A stretch of DNA of 64,000 bases from Gammaproteobacteria bacterium. Its GTDB lineage: Bacteria > Pseudomonadota > Gammaproteobacteria > Pseudomonadales > Halieaceae. Made by a program: the position numbers and the translations under genes. This document shows positions 44,095 to 54,273 of the stretch, piece by piece. A model generated the notes under the pieces. It was not told the DNA's origin. It did no database searches and worked only from the letters and a program-made list of their open reading frames with translations. The stretch covers positions 1-64,000 of the forward strand of contig JANSYN010000004.1 of NCBI GenBank assembly GCA_024742415.1, written 5' to 3'. Position 1 is the stretch's first letter. Every line of letters begins with the position of its first letter.

Positions 44095-44720
44095 GCCGCG
44101 CGATCCTGTCCGGACGTGGCCTGGGCTGCGTCTGTGGCAATGATCTCTACCTGGCGGCTGACGGGGTTGGGTAAAGCCCAGTGCCAGTTCTGCAGGGATT
44201 CTTCCTCCCGAATCATATCGATACAGTCCACCGGGCAGGGCTCCACGCACAAGTCACAGCCGGTGCACTCACTGGCGATGACCGTATGCATCTGTTTGGC
44301 GGCGCCGAGAATGGCATCAACCGGGCAGGCCTGTATGCACTTGGTGCAACCGATACATTCGTCCTCGCGGATGAATGCCACGGCGGGCCGTGGGTCTTCT
44401 TCGCCGTGCTCGTCATCCAGTGGGATGACTTCGAGGTCCAGCAGGTCGGCCAGGGCCTGGATGCCGGCTTCGCCCCCGGGAGGGCACTTGTTGATGCGGT
44501 CTCCGCCTGCGATTGCCTCGGCATAGGGTTTGCAGCCGGGATAGCCACATTGCCCGCACTGTGTTTGCGGCAGAATTTCGTTGATCTGGTCAACGATTGG
44601 ATTGCCCTCGGTCTTGAAGCGTATGGCGGCAAAACCCAGCAGGGCACCGAACACGGCGGCGAGCCCGACCAGTGCCATCAGCGCAGCCACCAGCGGGTAT
44701 TGGGATAAGGTTTCTACCAT
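44091..44720 (-). CDS. rnfB: Rnf electron-transport complex subunit RnfB
   Basis: RnfB is the iron-sulfur subunit that contacts ferredoxin. The 209-residue protein has an N-terminal membrane anchor and a four-cysteine cluster region [16 protein letters not shown]. Two ferredoxin-type sites follow, [16 protein letters not shown] and [16 protein letters not shown]. It is six bases downstream of rnfA. Confidence 0.97.
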   Translation of the reverse strand: MVETLSQYPLVAALMALVGLAAVFGALLGFAAIRFKTEGNPIVDQINEILPQTQCGQCGYPGCKPYAEAIAGGDRINKCPPGGEAGIQALADLLDLEVIPLDDEHGEEDPRPAVAFIREDECIGCTKCIQACPVDAILGAAKQMHTVIASECTGCDLCVEPCPVDCIDMIREEESLQNWHWALPNPVSRQVEIIATDAAQATSGQDRAA

Positions 44721-44726
44721 CGCGCG

Positions 44727-45305
44727 CTACACCAGCCCCGCAAAGCCCATGAACCCGAGGGACATGAGGCCGGCGGTAATCATGCCAATGGCTGCGCCCT
44801 TGAAGGGTACCGGAACGTCTGCCACGGCCAGCCGCTCGCGCATGGCTGCAAACAGCACCAGCACGAGCGAAAAACCAATGGCTGCGCCGAAACCGTAGAA
44901 CAGCGCCTGCAAAAAGCTGTGCTCCTTGTTGATGTTCAGCAGCGCGACACCCAGCACGGCGCAGTTGGTCGTGATCAGCGGCAGGTACACACCGAGAACC
45001 CGGTACAGCAGCGGGCTGGACTTGCGCACAACCATCTCGGTGAACTGGACGACCACAGCGATCACCAGGATGAACGCAATCGTCTTGAGATACTCAAGGC
45101 CCAGTGGCAGCAGCAGGAAGTGGTAGGTCAGGTTGCTGCAGGCAGAGGCGAGGGTCAGCACGAAGGTGGTGGCCATTGACATGCCCATGGCCGTTTCCAG
45201 CTTGTTGGACACGCCCATGAACGGGCACAGCCCCAGGAACTGGACCAGCACAAAGTTGTTGACGAGTATGGCCCCGATCAACAGTACGGAGTAGTCAGCG
45301 AACAT
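44727..45305 (-). CDS. rnfA: Rnf electron-transport complex subunit RnfA
   Basis: RnfA is an integral membrane subunit with six helices that pairs with RnfE. The 192-residue sequence has the hallmarks [20 protein letters not shown] and [18 protein letters not shown], homologous to the corresponding parts of RnfE. The ATG at 45305 is the first codon of the operon rnfABCDGE. A palindromic operator-like site lies 115 bases upstream. Confidence 0.97.
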   Translation of the reverse strand: MFADYSVLLIGAILVNNFVLVQFLGLCPFMGVSNKLETAMGMSMATTFVLTLASACSNLTYHFLLLPLGLEYLKTIAFILVIAVVVQFTEMVVRKSSPLLYRVLGVYLPLITTNCAVLGVALLNINKEHSFLQALFYGFGAAIGFSLVLVLFAAMRERLAVADVPVPFKGAAIGMITAGLMSLGFMGFAGLV

Positions 45306-45643
45306 GCATCTTCTCTAGATTGGTTCCCGTGCCGCCGGGCCCGCGCCGGGCAGCCAGGGGTGGCGTTGGCCAGGCGGCAATTCTAACGTTTAAACCACCG
45401 CAAATCAGGTTGATAAGCCAAACTAATGACCGTTAGTTTACCGCATTATCTGGACACTGTCTGCCATTGCGGCATTTGCCGTTCTGGCCGCCGCGCTGGC
45501 CGCGCAACCGTGTCGCTGGCCGCGTCACTGCTGGTGCGGCGTCGCCCTTCCAGCGCCAGGGCAGGGTGATCGCCAGTGGTCTGCCCGAACCATCATCGGT
45601 GGCCGTTTTCAGGCAACCCTGCCCGGGGGTTGTGAATGCAGGG
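45306..45643. other. Intergenic region upstream of rnfA
   Basis: This 338-base stretch lies between metG and rnfA, both on the minus strand. It holds the likely rnf promoter and the palindrome at 45420-45439. Near its metG end, AACCCTGC (45615-45622) and GCAGGGTT (45638-45645) form an inverted repeat that reaches into the metG stop codon, without a T-run. No gene is seen. Confidence 0.5.
45420..45439. promoter_or_regulatory. Perfect palindrome, TetR-type operator-like site
   Basis: AAACTAA and TTAGTTT are exact inverted repeats around a six-base centre TGACCG. Length, symmetry and the GACCG centre resemble operators of TetR-family repressors. The site is 115 bases before the rnfA start. No TetR gene is in the window, so the regulator is unidentified. 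Confidence 0.5.
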
Positions 45644-47719
45644 TTACTTGACCTGCATGCCGGGCTGCGCGCCGCTGTCGGGCTGCAGCAGGTAAATGTC
45701 TTCACCGCCTGGCCCCGCGGCCAGCACCATGCCCTGCGAGATTCCAAAACGCATCTTGCGCGGTGCCAGGTTGGCGACCATCACGGTGTAGCGGCCAACG
45801 AGCTCGTCCGGATCATAGGCGGCCTTGATGCCGGCAAACACCTGCCGTGTGGGCTGGTCATCACCGAGGCTGAGCGTCAGTTGCAATAATTTGTCGGCGC
45901 CTTCAACGTGATCCGCCGCAACAATGCACGCCACGCGCAGATCGACTTTGGCGAAATCTTCAAACGTGATGGTTCTGTCACTGTGCTGCGCCGCTCCGTC
46001 CGCGGCATTCGTGTCGTTGTTGCCTGGAGGAGCCTGTGTCGTGGTTGCCGCTGCACCCGCGCCGTCCACAGCCGATGCCTTGCTCGCCTCAAGCATGGCC
46101 GCGACCTTGTCGCTGTCAACGCGCGTCAGCAGGGGTTTGAACGGCGCGATGGAGTGAGCCAGTAACGGCCCATTGAGCGCATGCCAGTCCAGGCTGCATT
46201 GCAAAAACGCCTCGGACTTTTCCGCCATGGCCGGCAGTACCGGTTTCAGGTAGGTCATGAGGATACGAAACAGATTGATGCCCACGCTGCAGGCGGCGTG
46301 CACTTCCTGCTCGCGACCTGCTTCTTTGGCCAGCACCCAGGGCTTTTTCTCATCAATGTACTGGTTGGCGCGATCGGCAAGAGCGATGATATCGCGTATT
46401 GCCTTGTTGAATTCGCGACTGTCATAGAGTGCGGCGATGCCCTCGCCTGCGTCCAGAAAGGCCTGTACCAGTTCTGGCTCTGCGCATTCGGCGGCCAGGG
46501 TGTTGTCGAACCCCTTGCGCAGGAAACCGGCGCAGCGGCTGGCGATGTTGACCACCTTGCCGACGACGTCCGAGTTAACGCGCTGCGTAAAGTCTTCGAG
46601 GTTGAGATCGATGTCATCCACCGATGCGTTGAGCTTGGCGGCAAAGTAGTAGCGCAGGTACTCGGCATCCAGGTGTTCCAGATACGTGGCAGCATTAATA
46701 AACGTGCCGCGGCTTTTCGACATCTTGGTGCCGTTTACGGTGAGAAAGCCATGCACAAAGATGCCACTGGGAGTGCGCAGCCCCGCGGAATCCAGCATGG
46801 CGGGCCAGAACAGGCCATGAAAGTTGACGATGTCCTTGCCGATAAAATGGTAGAGCTCGGTATCGTGGCCTGGCTGCCAGTAGTCGTCGAAGGGGTGTCC
46901 GGTGCGATCGCAGTAATTCTGGAAGCTGCCGATGTAGCCGATGGGCGCGTCCAGCCAGACGTAAAAAAATTTGCCCGGCTCGCCGGGAATCTCAAAGCCG
47001 AAATAGGGCGCATCGCGGCTGATATCCCATTCCTGCAAACCGCCGTCCAGCCATTCGCGAAGTTTGTTGGCTACCTGGCTCTGCAGTGAGCCCGAGTCCA
47101 GCCACTGCCGCAGCAGCCCCTCGAATTCAGGCAGCTTGAAAAAGAAGTGGGTGGAGGCTTTCTCGATGGGCTTGGCACCCGACAACGCGGATACCGGGTC
47201 GATCAGTTCGGTCGGGCTGTAAGTGGCACCGCAGGCCTCGCAGTTGTCGCCGTACTGGTCAGGTGTTTTGCAGCGCGGGCAGCTGCCCTTGATGAAGCGA
47301 TCCGCCAGGAACAGGTTTTTCTCCGGGTCAAAGGCCTGTGTTATCTCGCGCTCGGCAATGTGCCCGTTGGCTTTGAGTCGTGCATAGATGGTTTCGCTCC
47401 AGTAGCGTGTCTCATCGGAGTGTGTGGTGTGGAAGTTGTCGAAACCGATGAGAAAACCCGCGCTGTCTTTCTCGTGATCCTGCTTGATGCGGTCAATCTG
47501 TTCCTGCGCGCTGATGCCGAGTTTCTCGGCGGTGAGCATGATGGCGGTGCCGTGCGCGTCATCGGCACAGACATACACGCAGTCGTGACCACGGGATTTC
47601 TGGAACCTGACCCAGATATCTGTCTGTACCTGCTCCAGCAGGTGGCCCAGGTGAAGCGGCCCGTTGGCGTAGGGGAGGGCGCTTGTAACGAGTATTCTGC
47701 GCGTCTTTTGCGTGACCAT
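45644..47719 (-). CDS. metG: Methionyl-tRNA synthetase
   Basis: MetG charges tRNA-Met. The ATG at 47719 gives 691 residues, and a TTG at 47740 would add seven. The class I signature is [17 protein letters not shown] (HIGH motif HLGH), and [11 protein letters not shown] is the KMSKS loop. A zinc knuckle lies in [21 protein letters not shown]. After the anticodon-binding helical domain comes a C-terminal OB-fold tRNA-binding domain ([27 protein letters not shown]). The gene is divergent from apbC, the arrangement also seen in Pseudomonas. The linker before the OB fold is Ala/Thr-rich. Confidence 0.98.
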   Translation of the reverse strand: MVTQKTRRILVTSALPYANGPLHLGHLLEQVQTDIWVRFQKSRGHDCVYVCADDAHGTAIMLTAEKLGISAQEQIDRIKQDHEKDSAGFLIGFDNFHTTHSDETRYWSETIYARLKANGHIAEREITQAFDPEKNLFLADRFIKGSCPRCKTPDQYGDNCEACGATYSPTELIDPVSALSGAKPIEKASTHFFFKLPEFEGLLRQWLDSGSLQSQVANKLREWLDGGLQEWDISRDAPYFGFEIPGEPGKFFYVWLDAPIGYIGSFQNYCDRTGHPFDDYWQPGHDTELYHFIGKDIVNFHGLFWPAMLDSAGLRTPSGIFVHGFLTVNGTKMSKSRGTFINAATYLEHLDAEYLRYYFAAKLNASVDDIDLNLEDFTQRVNSDVVGKVVNIASRCAGFLRKGFDNTLAAECAEPELVQAFLDAGEGIAALYDSREFNKAIRDIIALADRANQYIDEKKPWVLAKEAGREQEVHAACSVGINLFRILMTYLKPVLPAMAEKSEAFLQCSLDWHALNGPLLAHSIAPFKPLLTRVDSDKVAAMLEASKASAVDGAGAAATTTQAPPGNNDTNAADGAAQHSDRTITFEDFAKVDLRVACIVAADHVEGADKLLQLTLSLGDDQPTRQVFAGIKAAYDPDELVGRYTVMVANLAPRKMRFGISQGMVLAAGPGGEDIYLLQPDSGAQPGMQVK

Positions 47720-47901
47720 GGCGGCGTTAGTGCTCGGCAAAAAGGGGCGCTACTATAGCGGGTTTAAACGGTCTTTTCACGCATGGTGGGGCCTCGATGG
47801 GTGGCGGTGGGCACGTGCTGCCATTGTTGAAAGACACGCATGTCCCTATACTTGGGCGCGCCCGTGAAGCGATAAACAACAAGGAAGCAGACCCAGTACC
47901 T

Positions 47902-48717
47902 ATGAAGCAAATCAGGAATATCGTGGCAGTGGCATCGGGCAAGGGCGGCGTGGGCAAATCCACGACCTCGGTCAACCTGGCGCTGGCACTGCAGGCGCAG
48001 GGGCACCAGGTAGGCTTGCTTGATGCCGACATCTACGGCCCCAGCCAGCAAATGATGCTGGGCATCGCTGCGGGCGTTCGCCCCGAGCAACAAGACGGCC
48101 AATGGCTGTTGCCGATCGAGGCACACGGGCTGAAGACGATGTCCATGGGGTATCTGGTCAGTGAGCGCACGCCGATGGTATGGCGTGGCCCCATGGCCGG
48201 CGGTGCCCTGACCCAGATGCTGGAGCAAACCGTATGGGGCGAGCTGGACTACCTTATCATTGATATGCCTCCCGGTACTGGCGATATCCAGCTGACGCTG
48301 TCGCAGAAGGCGCGTGTTTCCGGGGCGGTGATCGTCACCACTCCGCAGGACATTGCGCTGCTCGACGCTCAGAAAGGCATCGAGATGTTCCGCAAGGTCG
48401 ATGTGCCGGTGCTGGGCATTATAGAGAACATGGCAGTCCATATTTGCAGCGCCTGCGGCCATGCGGAGCATATTTTCGGGGCGCAGGGTGGTGCGCGCAT
48501 TGCAAGTGAGTACGGCGTGCCATTATTGGCGAGTCTGCCGCTGTCAGTTGCCATCCGGGAAAACACTGACGGCGGCAACCCCCCTGTGGTGTCTGCGCCT
48601 GAATCACCCGAAGCGCAGCTCTACCTGGAAGCGGCGAAGGCAATCAGCGCTGCACTGGCCGCCCAGGCGCAGGGCGCGGTGCAGCAGTTTCCCGAGATCA
48701 CGATCAGCGACGACTAG
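47902..48717 (+). CDS. apbC: Iron-sulfur cluster carrier ATPase Mrp/ApbC
   Basis: The ATG at 47902 gives 271 residues starting just before the P-loop SGKGGVGKST near residue 14. Other MinD/Mrp hallmarks are LLDADIYGPSQQMMLG, DMPPGTGDIQLTLSQ and the cluster-binding CxxC in HICSACGHAEHIFG. It carries iron-sulfur clusters to target enzymes. The N-terminal MIP18-like domain seen in many Mrp proteins is absent here. An in-frame ATG at 47797 would add 35 residues of unrelated sequence. Followed 12 bases later by dcd. Confidence 0.94.
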   Translation: MKQIRNIVAVASGKGGVGKSTTSVNLALALQAQGHQVGLLDADIYGPSQQMMLGIAAGVRPEQQDGQWLLPIEAHGLKTMSMGYLVSERTPMVWRGPMAGGALTQMLEQTVWGELDYLIIDMPPGTGDIQLTLSQKARVSGAVIVTTPQDIALLDAQKGIEMFRKVDVPVLGIIENMAVHICSACGHAEHIFGAQGGARIASEYGVPLLASLPLSVAIRENTDGGNPPVVSAPESPEAQLYLEAAKAISAALAAQAQGAVQQFPEITISDD

Positions 48718-48729
48718 GATACCCGCACT

Positions 48730-49296
48730 TTGAGCATTAAATCGGACAAGTGGATCCGCCGCATGGTGGAACAGCAGCAGATGATCGAGCCGTTTGAGCC
48801 GGGTCAGGTGCGTACCAGCGGTGGCGAGCGCCTGATCTCCTACGGCACTTCCAGCTACGGCTACGATGTGCGGTGCTCCAGCGAGTTCAAGGTCTTTACC
48901 AATATCAATTCGGCAACGGTGGATCCCAAGCATTTTGATGAAAACAGCTTTGTCGATGTCGTCGGTGATGTATGTGTGATACCGCCCAACTCGTTTGCCC
49001 TGGCCAGCACCGTGGAGTATTTCCGCATTCCGCGTAACGTCCTGACCATCTGCCTTGGCAAGTCGACCTACGCGCGCTGCGGCATCATCGTCAACGTGAC
49101 GCCCTTGGAGCCCGAGTGGGAGGGGCACGTCACGCTGGAGTTTTCCAACACCACCACGTTGCCAGCAAAAATCTACGCCAATGAGGGCGTTGCGCAGATG
49201 CTGTTTTTCGAGTCGGATGAGGTCTGTGAAGTCAGCTATAAGGACCGTGGTGGCAAGTACCAGGGCCAGCGCGGTGTGACGTTACCCAAAGCGTAG
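48730..49296 (+). CDS. dcd: dCTP deaminase
   Basis: Dcd converts dCTP to dUTP for thymidylate synthesis. The 188-residue protein starts [15 protein letters not shown], which aligns with known Dcd N-termini and fixes a TTG start codon. The active-site segment is [28 protein letters not shown], with the catalytic Glu in the last part. Length is normal for the proteobacterial enzyme. It is cotranscribed with apbC. Confidence 0.97.
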   Translation: MSIKSDKWIRRMVEQQQMIEPFEPGQVRTSGGERLISYGTSSYGYDVRCSSEFKVFTNINSATVDPKHFDENSFVDVVGDVCVIPPNSFALASTVEYFRIPRNVLTICLGKSTYARCGIIVNVTPLEPEWEGHVTLEFSNTTTLPAKIYANEGVAQMLFFESDEVCEVSYKDRGGKYQGQRGVTLPKA

Positions 49297-49330
49297 TCAA
49301 CGGGGCCGGCACGCACTTGAGATGATCGTG

Positions 49331-50002
49331 TCAGGCGGCGCAATGCCGCATGTCGGGCCTGTAGGCAAGTCCCTGCGCTGGTAAGACGGCGCCATCGAGC
49401 AGCGCCTGGCCATCCTCGAGCACAAGCCTTTTGGTGATAAACCAGTCGACCGCCAACGGGTAGATAACATGCTCTTTGAGCATCACCCGCTCGGCCAGGG
49501 TTTGCGCGGTATCCCCGGGCTCAATGGCAACGCTGGCCTGTATGACCGGTGGCCCGCCATCCAGTTGTAACGTGACAAAGTGCACTGTCACTCCCGCTTC
49601 GGTATCGCCGGCGTCCAGCGCGCGCTGGTGTGTGTTCAGGCCGGGGTATTTGGGCAACAGTGACGGGTGAATGTTCAGCAGCCTGCCCAGGTATTCGTCG
49701 ATAAACGCCGTGCTCAGGATGCGCATGAACCCCGCCAGAACGACGAGATCAACCTCGTGCTGGCGCAGTTCCGCGGCAAGCGCGCGATCGAAGGCCTCGC
49801 GCGTCTCAAACTCGCGATGATCAATGGTGATTGCTGTTATGCCCGCCGCTGCTGCTTTTTCCAGGCCAGGTGCTCCGGGCCTGTTACTGATTACGCAGGC
49901 GATGCCTGCATCAATAGCACCACTGTGACAGGCATCGATGATAGCCTGCATGTTGGAGCCTCGGCCGGAGATCAGTATCGCGATGCGGGCTTTGCCGGTC
50001 AC
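49331..50002 (-). CDS. purN: Phosphoribosylglycinamide formyltransferase
   Basis: PurN formylates GAR in purine synthesis using 10-formyl-THF. The 223-residue protein has [15 protein letters not shown] for phosphate binding and [25 protein letters not shown] with the catalytic Asn and His. [14 protein letters not shown] carries the aspartate region. The start is GTG, overlapping the purM stop codon by four bases, so the two genes are coupled. Confidence 0.97.
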   Translation of the reverse strand: MTGKARIAILISGRGSNMQAIIDACHSGAIDAGIACVISNRPGAPGLEKAAAAGITAITIDHREFETREAFDRALAAELRQHEVDLVVLAGFMRILSTAFIDEYLGRLLNIHPSLLPKYPGLNTHQRALDAGDTEAGVTVHFVTLQLDGGPPVIQASVAIEPGDTAQTLAERVMLKEHVIYPLAVDWFITKRLVLEDGQALLDGAVLPAQGLAYRPDMRHCAA

Positions 50003-51033
50003 AGGATTACGCGGTTCTCACCGGGGCGTATCTGGCCGATTTGCCAGGCCTGCTGCCCGTTGTCTGCCAGCGTTTCCAGGGCGCTGTCCACGTCCCGGGC
50101 CGCTACGCAAAGCACCATGCCGACACCGCAGTTGAAGGTGCGGTACATCTCTTCATCGGTCACGTTGCCGTTGCGCTGTAGCCAGTCGAAGATGATTGGC
50201 CAGGTCCAGCTGTTGGTGTCGATGTGCGCATCGAGGTGCCTGGGCAGCACGCGCGGCAGGTTTTCCAGCAGGCCGCCGCCGGTAATGTGGGAGATTGCCT
50301 TTACCTCCACTGTCTTGACCAGCTCCAGCAGCGGCTTCACATAGATGGTGGTGGGCGCGAGCAGCGTCTGGCCCAGCGTGCTCTCGCCCAGCGGTGCGTC
50401 GAGCGCAGCGCCGCTGACGTCGATGATCTTGCGAATCAATGAAAATCCATTGGAGTGGGGGCCGCTGCTGGCAAGGCCAATCAGGACGTCGCCGTCGGCG
50501 ACCTTGCTGCCGTCGATGATCGCGGATTTTTCAACAACACCGACGCAGAAGCCCGCCAGGTCGTAATCCTCGCCCTCGTACATTCCCGGCATCTCTGCCG
50601 TTTCGCCCCCTATCAGCGCGCACCCTGCCTGCAGGCAACCCTCGCCAATGCCCTTGACGACGTCGGCCGCGGTGTCGACGTTGAGTGCGCCGGTAGCGTA
50701 GTAATCCAGGAAAAAAAGCGGTTCGGCTCCGGCGACTATCAGGTCATTGACGCACATCGCAACCAGGTCGATGCCGATCGTGTCGTGAATACCCAGGTCC
50801 ATGGCCAGCCGTAACTTGGTGCCTACCCCGTCGGTGCCAGACACCAGTACGGGTTCGCGGTAGCCGGCGGGAATTTCGCACAGAGCGCCGAAGCCGCCGA
50901 GTCCGCCCAGGACTTCGGGCCGCAGGGTGCGCTGGGTCACGCCCTTGATGCGCTCGACCAGTGCGTTGCCGGCATCGATATCGACGCCCGCATCCTTATA
51001 GCTCAGGGCGGTAGTGTTGTGATCATCGCTCAT
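49999..51033 (-). CDS. purM: Phosphoribosylformylglycinamidine cyclo-ligase
   Basis: PurM closes the imidazole ring of AIR using ATP. The ATG at 51033 gives 344 residues with [21 protein letters not shown] at the N-terminus, [37 protein letters not shown] and [17 protein letters not shown]. All are hallmarks of the family. It forms an operon with purN and is divergent from the DUF2066 gene, as in Pseudomonas. Confidence 0.98.
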   Translation of the reverse strand: MSDDHNTTALSYKDAGVDIDAGNALVERIKGVTQRTLRPEVLGGLGGFGALCEIPAGYREPVLVSGTDGVGTKLRLAMDLGIHDTIGIDLVAMCVNDLIVAGAEPLFFLDYYATGALNVDTAADVVKGIGEGCLQAGCALIGGETAEMPGMYEGEDYDLAGFCVGVVEKSAIIDGSKVADGDVLIGLASSGPHSNGFSLIRKIIDVSGAALDAPLGESTLGQTLLAPTTIYVKPLLELVKTVEVKAISHITGGGLLENLPRVLPRHLDAHIDTNSWTWPIIFDWLQRNGNVTDEEMYRTFNCGVGMVLCVAARDVDSALETLADNGQQAWQIGQIRPGENRVIL

Positions 51034-51341
51034 CAGGTGAATCCGCTCATTGTGGCTGTGTTGAAAGTGGCTGGATGTGCCGGGGCGCGCGATGCTGCCG
51101 CTTCTGTTTGCGTGCTCGTGCTGCATGAGCTGCGTGTGCGCGCCGCCCCTGCGTCGGCTGCGCGTTTATTTTAACCTGACGCGCGCGGCGCACGCACTCC
51201 TATATTGAGTGGTTGGGGAAATAAAAGGGGTGCCGATGATAAACGCACGGCCCGCTCGTTCGCTCCGGTGACTGCGCGATGCCGCGCGGCATCCAGTGCT
51301 GGTACAATGCGTCTACGATCAATCAAGCTGGAGCATGTCTC

Positions 51342-52418
51342 GTGCGATACCGATTCGCGAGGGTGGCGACCTGTGGCCCGTTGTCGCTTTTTTTGGCGTT
51401 TTCTCTGGTGTTTTTTGCACCCGCCGCGCGCGCGGAAGTGGTGCGCGACCTGTATGCCGCAAAGGTGCCGGTAGCCGACCAGGGCGCAGCGGCGCTATCT
51501 GCAGGTGCAAGGGACGCGCTGGCACAGGTGCTGGTGAAAGCTTCCGGCACCGATGAGGTGCTGTCGAACCCAACCATCAGCAGTGCCCTGCAGGAAGCGC
51601 GCAGTCAGGTGCAGCAATACGTGTATCTGCGCGGCGGACCTGAGGGAGAGACCCTGCAAGTCAGGTACGAGTTTGCGCCGGATTATGTCACTGGCCTCAT
51701 CAAGCGCGCGGGGGCGCCGCTGTGGACTGCGAACCGCCCGCAGGTACTGGTCTGGATGGTTATGGAGCAGAATGGCGAGCGTTACCTGGTGGGGGGCGAC
51801 AGCGCTCCGCAAGAGGCGCTGCAGGTGGCCGGGGCGTTCAGCGCACGAGGCGTGCCGCTGCAACTGCCCCTGTATGACCTGGCCGACCGCGCCGCACTGG
51901 ACACGCAAAGCCTGTGGCGCCTGCAGGGCTCGGCAATACAGGGCGCCTCGTTGCGCTACGGCCTGCCGCACATTGTTGCAGCGCGGGTGGCTGTGCTCAA
52001 CGATGGCCGTTACGCCGGCGACTGGAGCTATTTCAGTCCGCAGGGTCGCAGTGACCTGTCAATCACCGGCGACAGTTTTGCGGCGTTCCTGCGCGACGGG
52101 GTGGCGAGTGTCGCCGCGGATCTGGCCGCTCAGTTTGCGGTGGCAGCCGCTGGTGACCCGCAGGGAGCCATCAGTATCCGCGTGCGCGGTGTGCGCGATT
52201 ATGCCGACTACGCGCAGGTTGTCAGCTGGTTGCGCGGGCTCGAGCTGATCGACTCTGCCAATGTCGATGCGATTGCCGGCGATGTCCTGAGCGTGTCGAT
52301 CCAGGCCCAGGCCGAGGCCGCCCAACTGGCGCCGCTCATAGAACTCAACTCCGGTTTTGTCCCGCAGCCGGCGCTGCAACCGGACGCAGTGCTGGAATAC
52401 CAGTGGCAGCGCAAGTGA
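51342..52418 (+). CDS. DUF2066 periplasmic protein
   Basis: A GTG at 51342 gives 358 residues beginning with a signal peptide (CGPLSLFLAFSLVFFAPAARA). Upstream in-frame ATGs would bury that signal. The mature part has YAAKVPVADQGAAALSAGARDALAQVLVKASG, the conserved start of the DUF2066 family. A C-terminal region that resembles a lipoprotein-assembly (LolA-like or NlpC-type) strand pattern is not clear. The function of the family is unknown. It lies between purM and hda as in Pseudomonas, and the following gene starts 11 bases later. Confidence 0.85.
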   Translation: MRYRFARVATCGPLSLFLAFSLVFFAPAARAEVVRDLYAAKVPVADQGAAALSAGARDALAQVLVKASGTDEVLSNPTISSALQEARSQVQQYVYLRGGPEGETLQVRYEFAPDYVTGLIKRAGAPLWTANRPQVLVWMVMEQNGERYLVGGDSAPQEALQVAGAFSARGVPLQLPLYDLADRAALDTQSLWRLQGSAIQGASLRYGLPHIVAARVAVLNDGRYAGDWSYFSPQGRSDLSITGDSFAAFLRDGVASVAADLAAQFAVAAAGDPQGAISIRVRGVRDYADYAQVVSWLRGLELIDSANVDAIAGDVLSVSIQAQAEAAQLAPLIELNSGFVPQPALQPDAVLEYQWQRK

Positions 52419-52428
52419 GCCCTGGCGA

Positions 52429-53127
52429 ATGAGCGTCCCACAGGTCCAGCTGCCCCTGGAGGTGCGCCTACGCGCCGAAGCGACGTTCGACAATTTTTGT
52501 GAGATTGACGGCGCGGAGCCCGTCATCGACGCTTTGCGTCGTCAGCCTCTGGCAGGTGGGGAGCCCCTGTTATTCCTCTCTGGAATGTCTGGTGCCGGCA
52601 AGTCGCATCTGTTGCAGGCCTGCTGCCACGAGCAGGAAGCCGCCTGCCTGTACCTGCCATTGGCCGATCTGGTTGAGTATCCAGCGCAGGACGTCCTGCA
52701 AGCAACCGAGCACCTGCAACGCCTGTGCTGCGATGATGTACACGCGGTGGCGGGTAACGAGGACTGGGAGCTGGGCCTGTTCCACCTGATCAACCGCTGC
52801 CGGCAAAGTGGCTGCAGGCTGGTGTTTGCCGCGCAGGCGCCGCCACGCGCACTGGCAATCAGCCTGCCGGATCTGGCCTCGCGGCTGGCCGGTGGCGTGG
52901 TTTATCCGCTGCCCAGGCTCGGCGACAGCGAAAAAACCGCTATTTTGAGCTTTCGTGCCGAGCGCCTGGGTCTTGAGTTGTCGGCGCCAGAGGCGCGCTT
53001 TATCGTCAATCGCGCGCCGCGCAAAATTGAACAATTGCTCGACATACTGGATACGCTCGACAGGGCCTCGCTGGCACAGCAGCGGCAGCTGTCGATTCCC
53101 TTTATCAAGTCCACGCTGGGCTGGTAA
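52429..53127 (+). CDS. hda: DnaA regulatory inactivator Hda
   Basis: Hda is a DnaA-related AAA+ protein that, with the beta clamp, promotes hydrolysis of DnaA-bound ATP. The 232-residue protein opens VPQVQLPLEVRLR, which carries the clamp-binding QLPLxxxL motif near its N-terminus. The Walker A is LSGMSGAGKSHLLQA and the Walker B region is LCCDDVHAVAG. VYPLPRLGDSEKTAIL and FIVNRAPRKIEQLLDIL follow, as in Hda. Length fits the family. Confidence 0.95.
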   Translation: MSVPQVQLPLEVRLRAEATFDNFCEIDGAEPVIDALRRQPLAGGEPLLFLSGMSGAGKSHLLQACCHEQEAACLYLPLADLVEYPAQDVLQATEHLQRLCCDDVHAVAGNEDWELGLFHLINRCRQSGCRLVFAAQAPPRALAISLPDLASRLAGGVVYPLPRLGDSEKTAILSFRAERLGLELSAPEARFIVNRAPRKIEQLLDILDTLDRASLAQQRQLSIPFIKSTLGW

Positions 53128-53235
53128 CGCCGCCCCTGTGGAATGGGAATTTCACCAACAAATGTCTGTCGATAAATCGCCAATGAGTGCTATCCTTATC
53201 CGATAACCGCAATCCACCCACGGAGATACAAAAGA

Positions 53236-54258
53236 ATGAAGAAGCAACTCATCAATGCGTCCGCCGCTGCATGCATTGCGCTGGCCGGATTTGCCATGCC
53301 AGCTTCGGCAGAAATACCTGTCACGATCAATGCCGGCGCCGGTTACTGGTTCTTCGACCGCGAGTTTGACGGCGCAGAGCTGGACGACACAGCAACCCCT
53401 TTCGTAAGCGCGGAATGGGCGTTCAACGACAACTGGGCGGCTGAGATCCTCTACGCTGACGCCGAGACCAACATCGAAGGCGGTCCGGATACCGACGTGA
53501 GCACCTGGCAGTTGGGTGTTTTGTACTACGCGGGCAGCTACATCGGTGAAGGTATGCGCCTGCGTCCCTACGCAGTCCTGGGTGGCGGTGAGATCGACAT
53601 CGACGCTGGCAGCTTCGATACCGTTGAAACGATCGGTAATGCCGGTGTGGGCGTTCGCTGGATGCTGAGCCAGCGAGTTGGCCTGCGTCTTGAGAGCCGC
53701 GCCGTTTACAGCTTCGACGAGAGCGAAACCGACATCCTGACCAGTGCAGGTATCAACTTCTACATGGGCCAGGTTGACCCTGATGCGCCGCCCCCTCCGG
53801 GTGACGAAGACGGCGACGGCGTGACCGACGATCGCGACCGCTGCCCCGGCACCCCTGCCGGTACGCGTGTAGACGCTGACGGTTGTCCTCTGCCTGTGGC
53901 CAAGGTGGCTTCCGTTAAGCTGAAAGTGAACTTCGGCTTCGATTCAACCAAGGTGCAAGAGCAGTACTTCTCCGATCTGGCCGAACTGGCTGAGTTCCTG
54001 AAGCGCTTCTCTGAACTGCAGGTGGATGTTGAAGGCCACACTGACAGCACCGGCCCTGAAGACTACAACATGGGTCTGTCACAGCGTCGCGCAGAGGCGG
54101 TTGTGAACTACCTGGTAACACAGCATGGTATTGACGCTTCACGTCTGGAAGCCAAGGGTTACGGCGAGACCGCACCAGTGGCCAGCAACGACACCGAAGC
54201 CGGTCGCGCGGAAAACCGTCGCGTAATGGCTACGCTGGAAGTTGAATACGAAGACTGA
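53236..54258 (+). CDS. OmpA/OprF-type outer-membrane porin
   Basis: The 340-residue protein has a signal peptide ending MPASAE and an eight-stranded beta-barrel from about 27 to 180. A Ca-binding thrombospondin-type-3 linker (DEDGDGVTDDRDRCPGTPAGT) follows, then a peptidoglycan-binding OmpA domain. That domain has VEGHTDSTGPEDYNMGLSQRRAEAVVNYL, with the Asp and Arg that hold diaminopimelate. It links the outer membrane to peptidoglycan. A ribosome-binding site (CGGAG) precedes the ATG, and codon use is unusually regular, suggesting high expression. Confidence 0.95.
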   Translation: MKKQLINASAAACIALAGFAMPASAEIPVTINAGAGYWFFDREFDGAELDDTATPFVSAEWAFNDNWAAEILYADAETNIEGGPDTDVSTWQLGVLYYAGSYIGEGMRLRPYAVLGGGEIDIDAGSFDTVETIGNAGVGVRWMLSQRVGLRLESRAVYSFDESETDILTSAGINFYMGQVDPDAPPPPGDEDGDGVTDDRDRCPGTPAGTRVDADGCPLPVAKVASVKLKVNFGFDSTKVQEQYFSDLAELAEFLKRFSELQVDVEGHTDSTGPEDYNMGLSQRRAEAVVNYLVTQHGIDASRLEAKGYGETAPVASNDTEAGRAENRRVMATLEVEYED

Positions 54259-54273
54259 TTACCCGGGCATTGT

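Noticed and set aside
47764-48471. Open frame of 235 codons on the minus strand
   Set aside because: It is antisense to apbC and carries no motif or ribosome-binding site.
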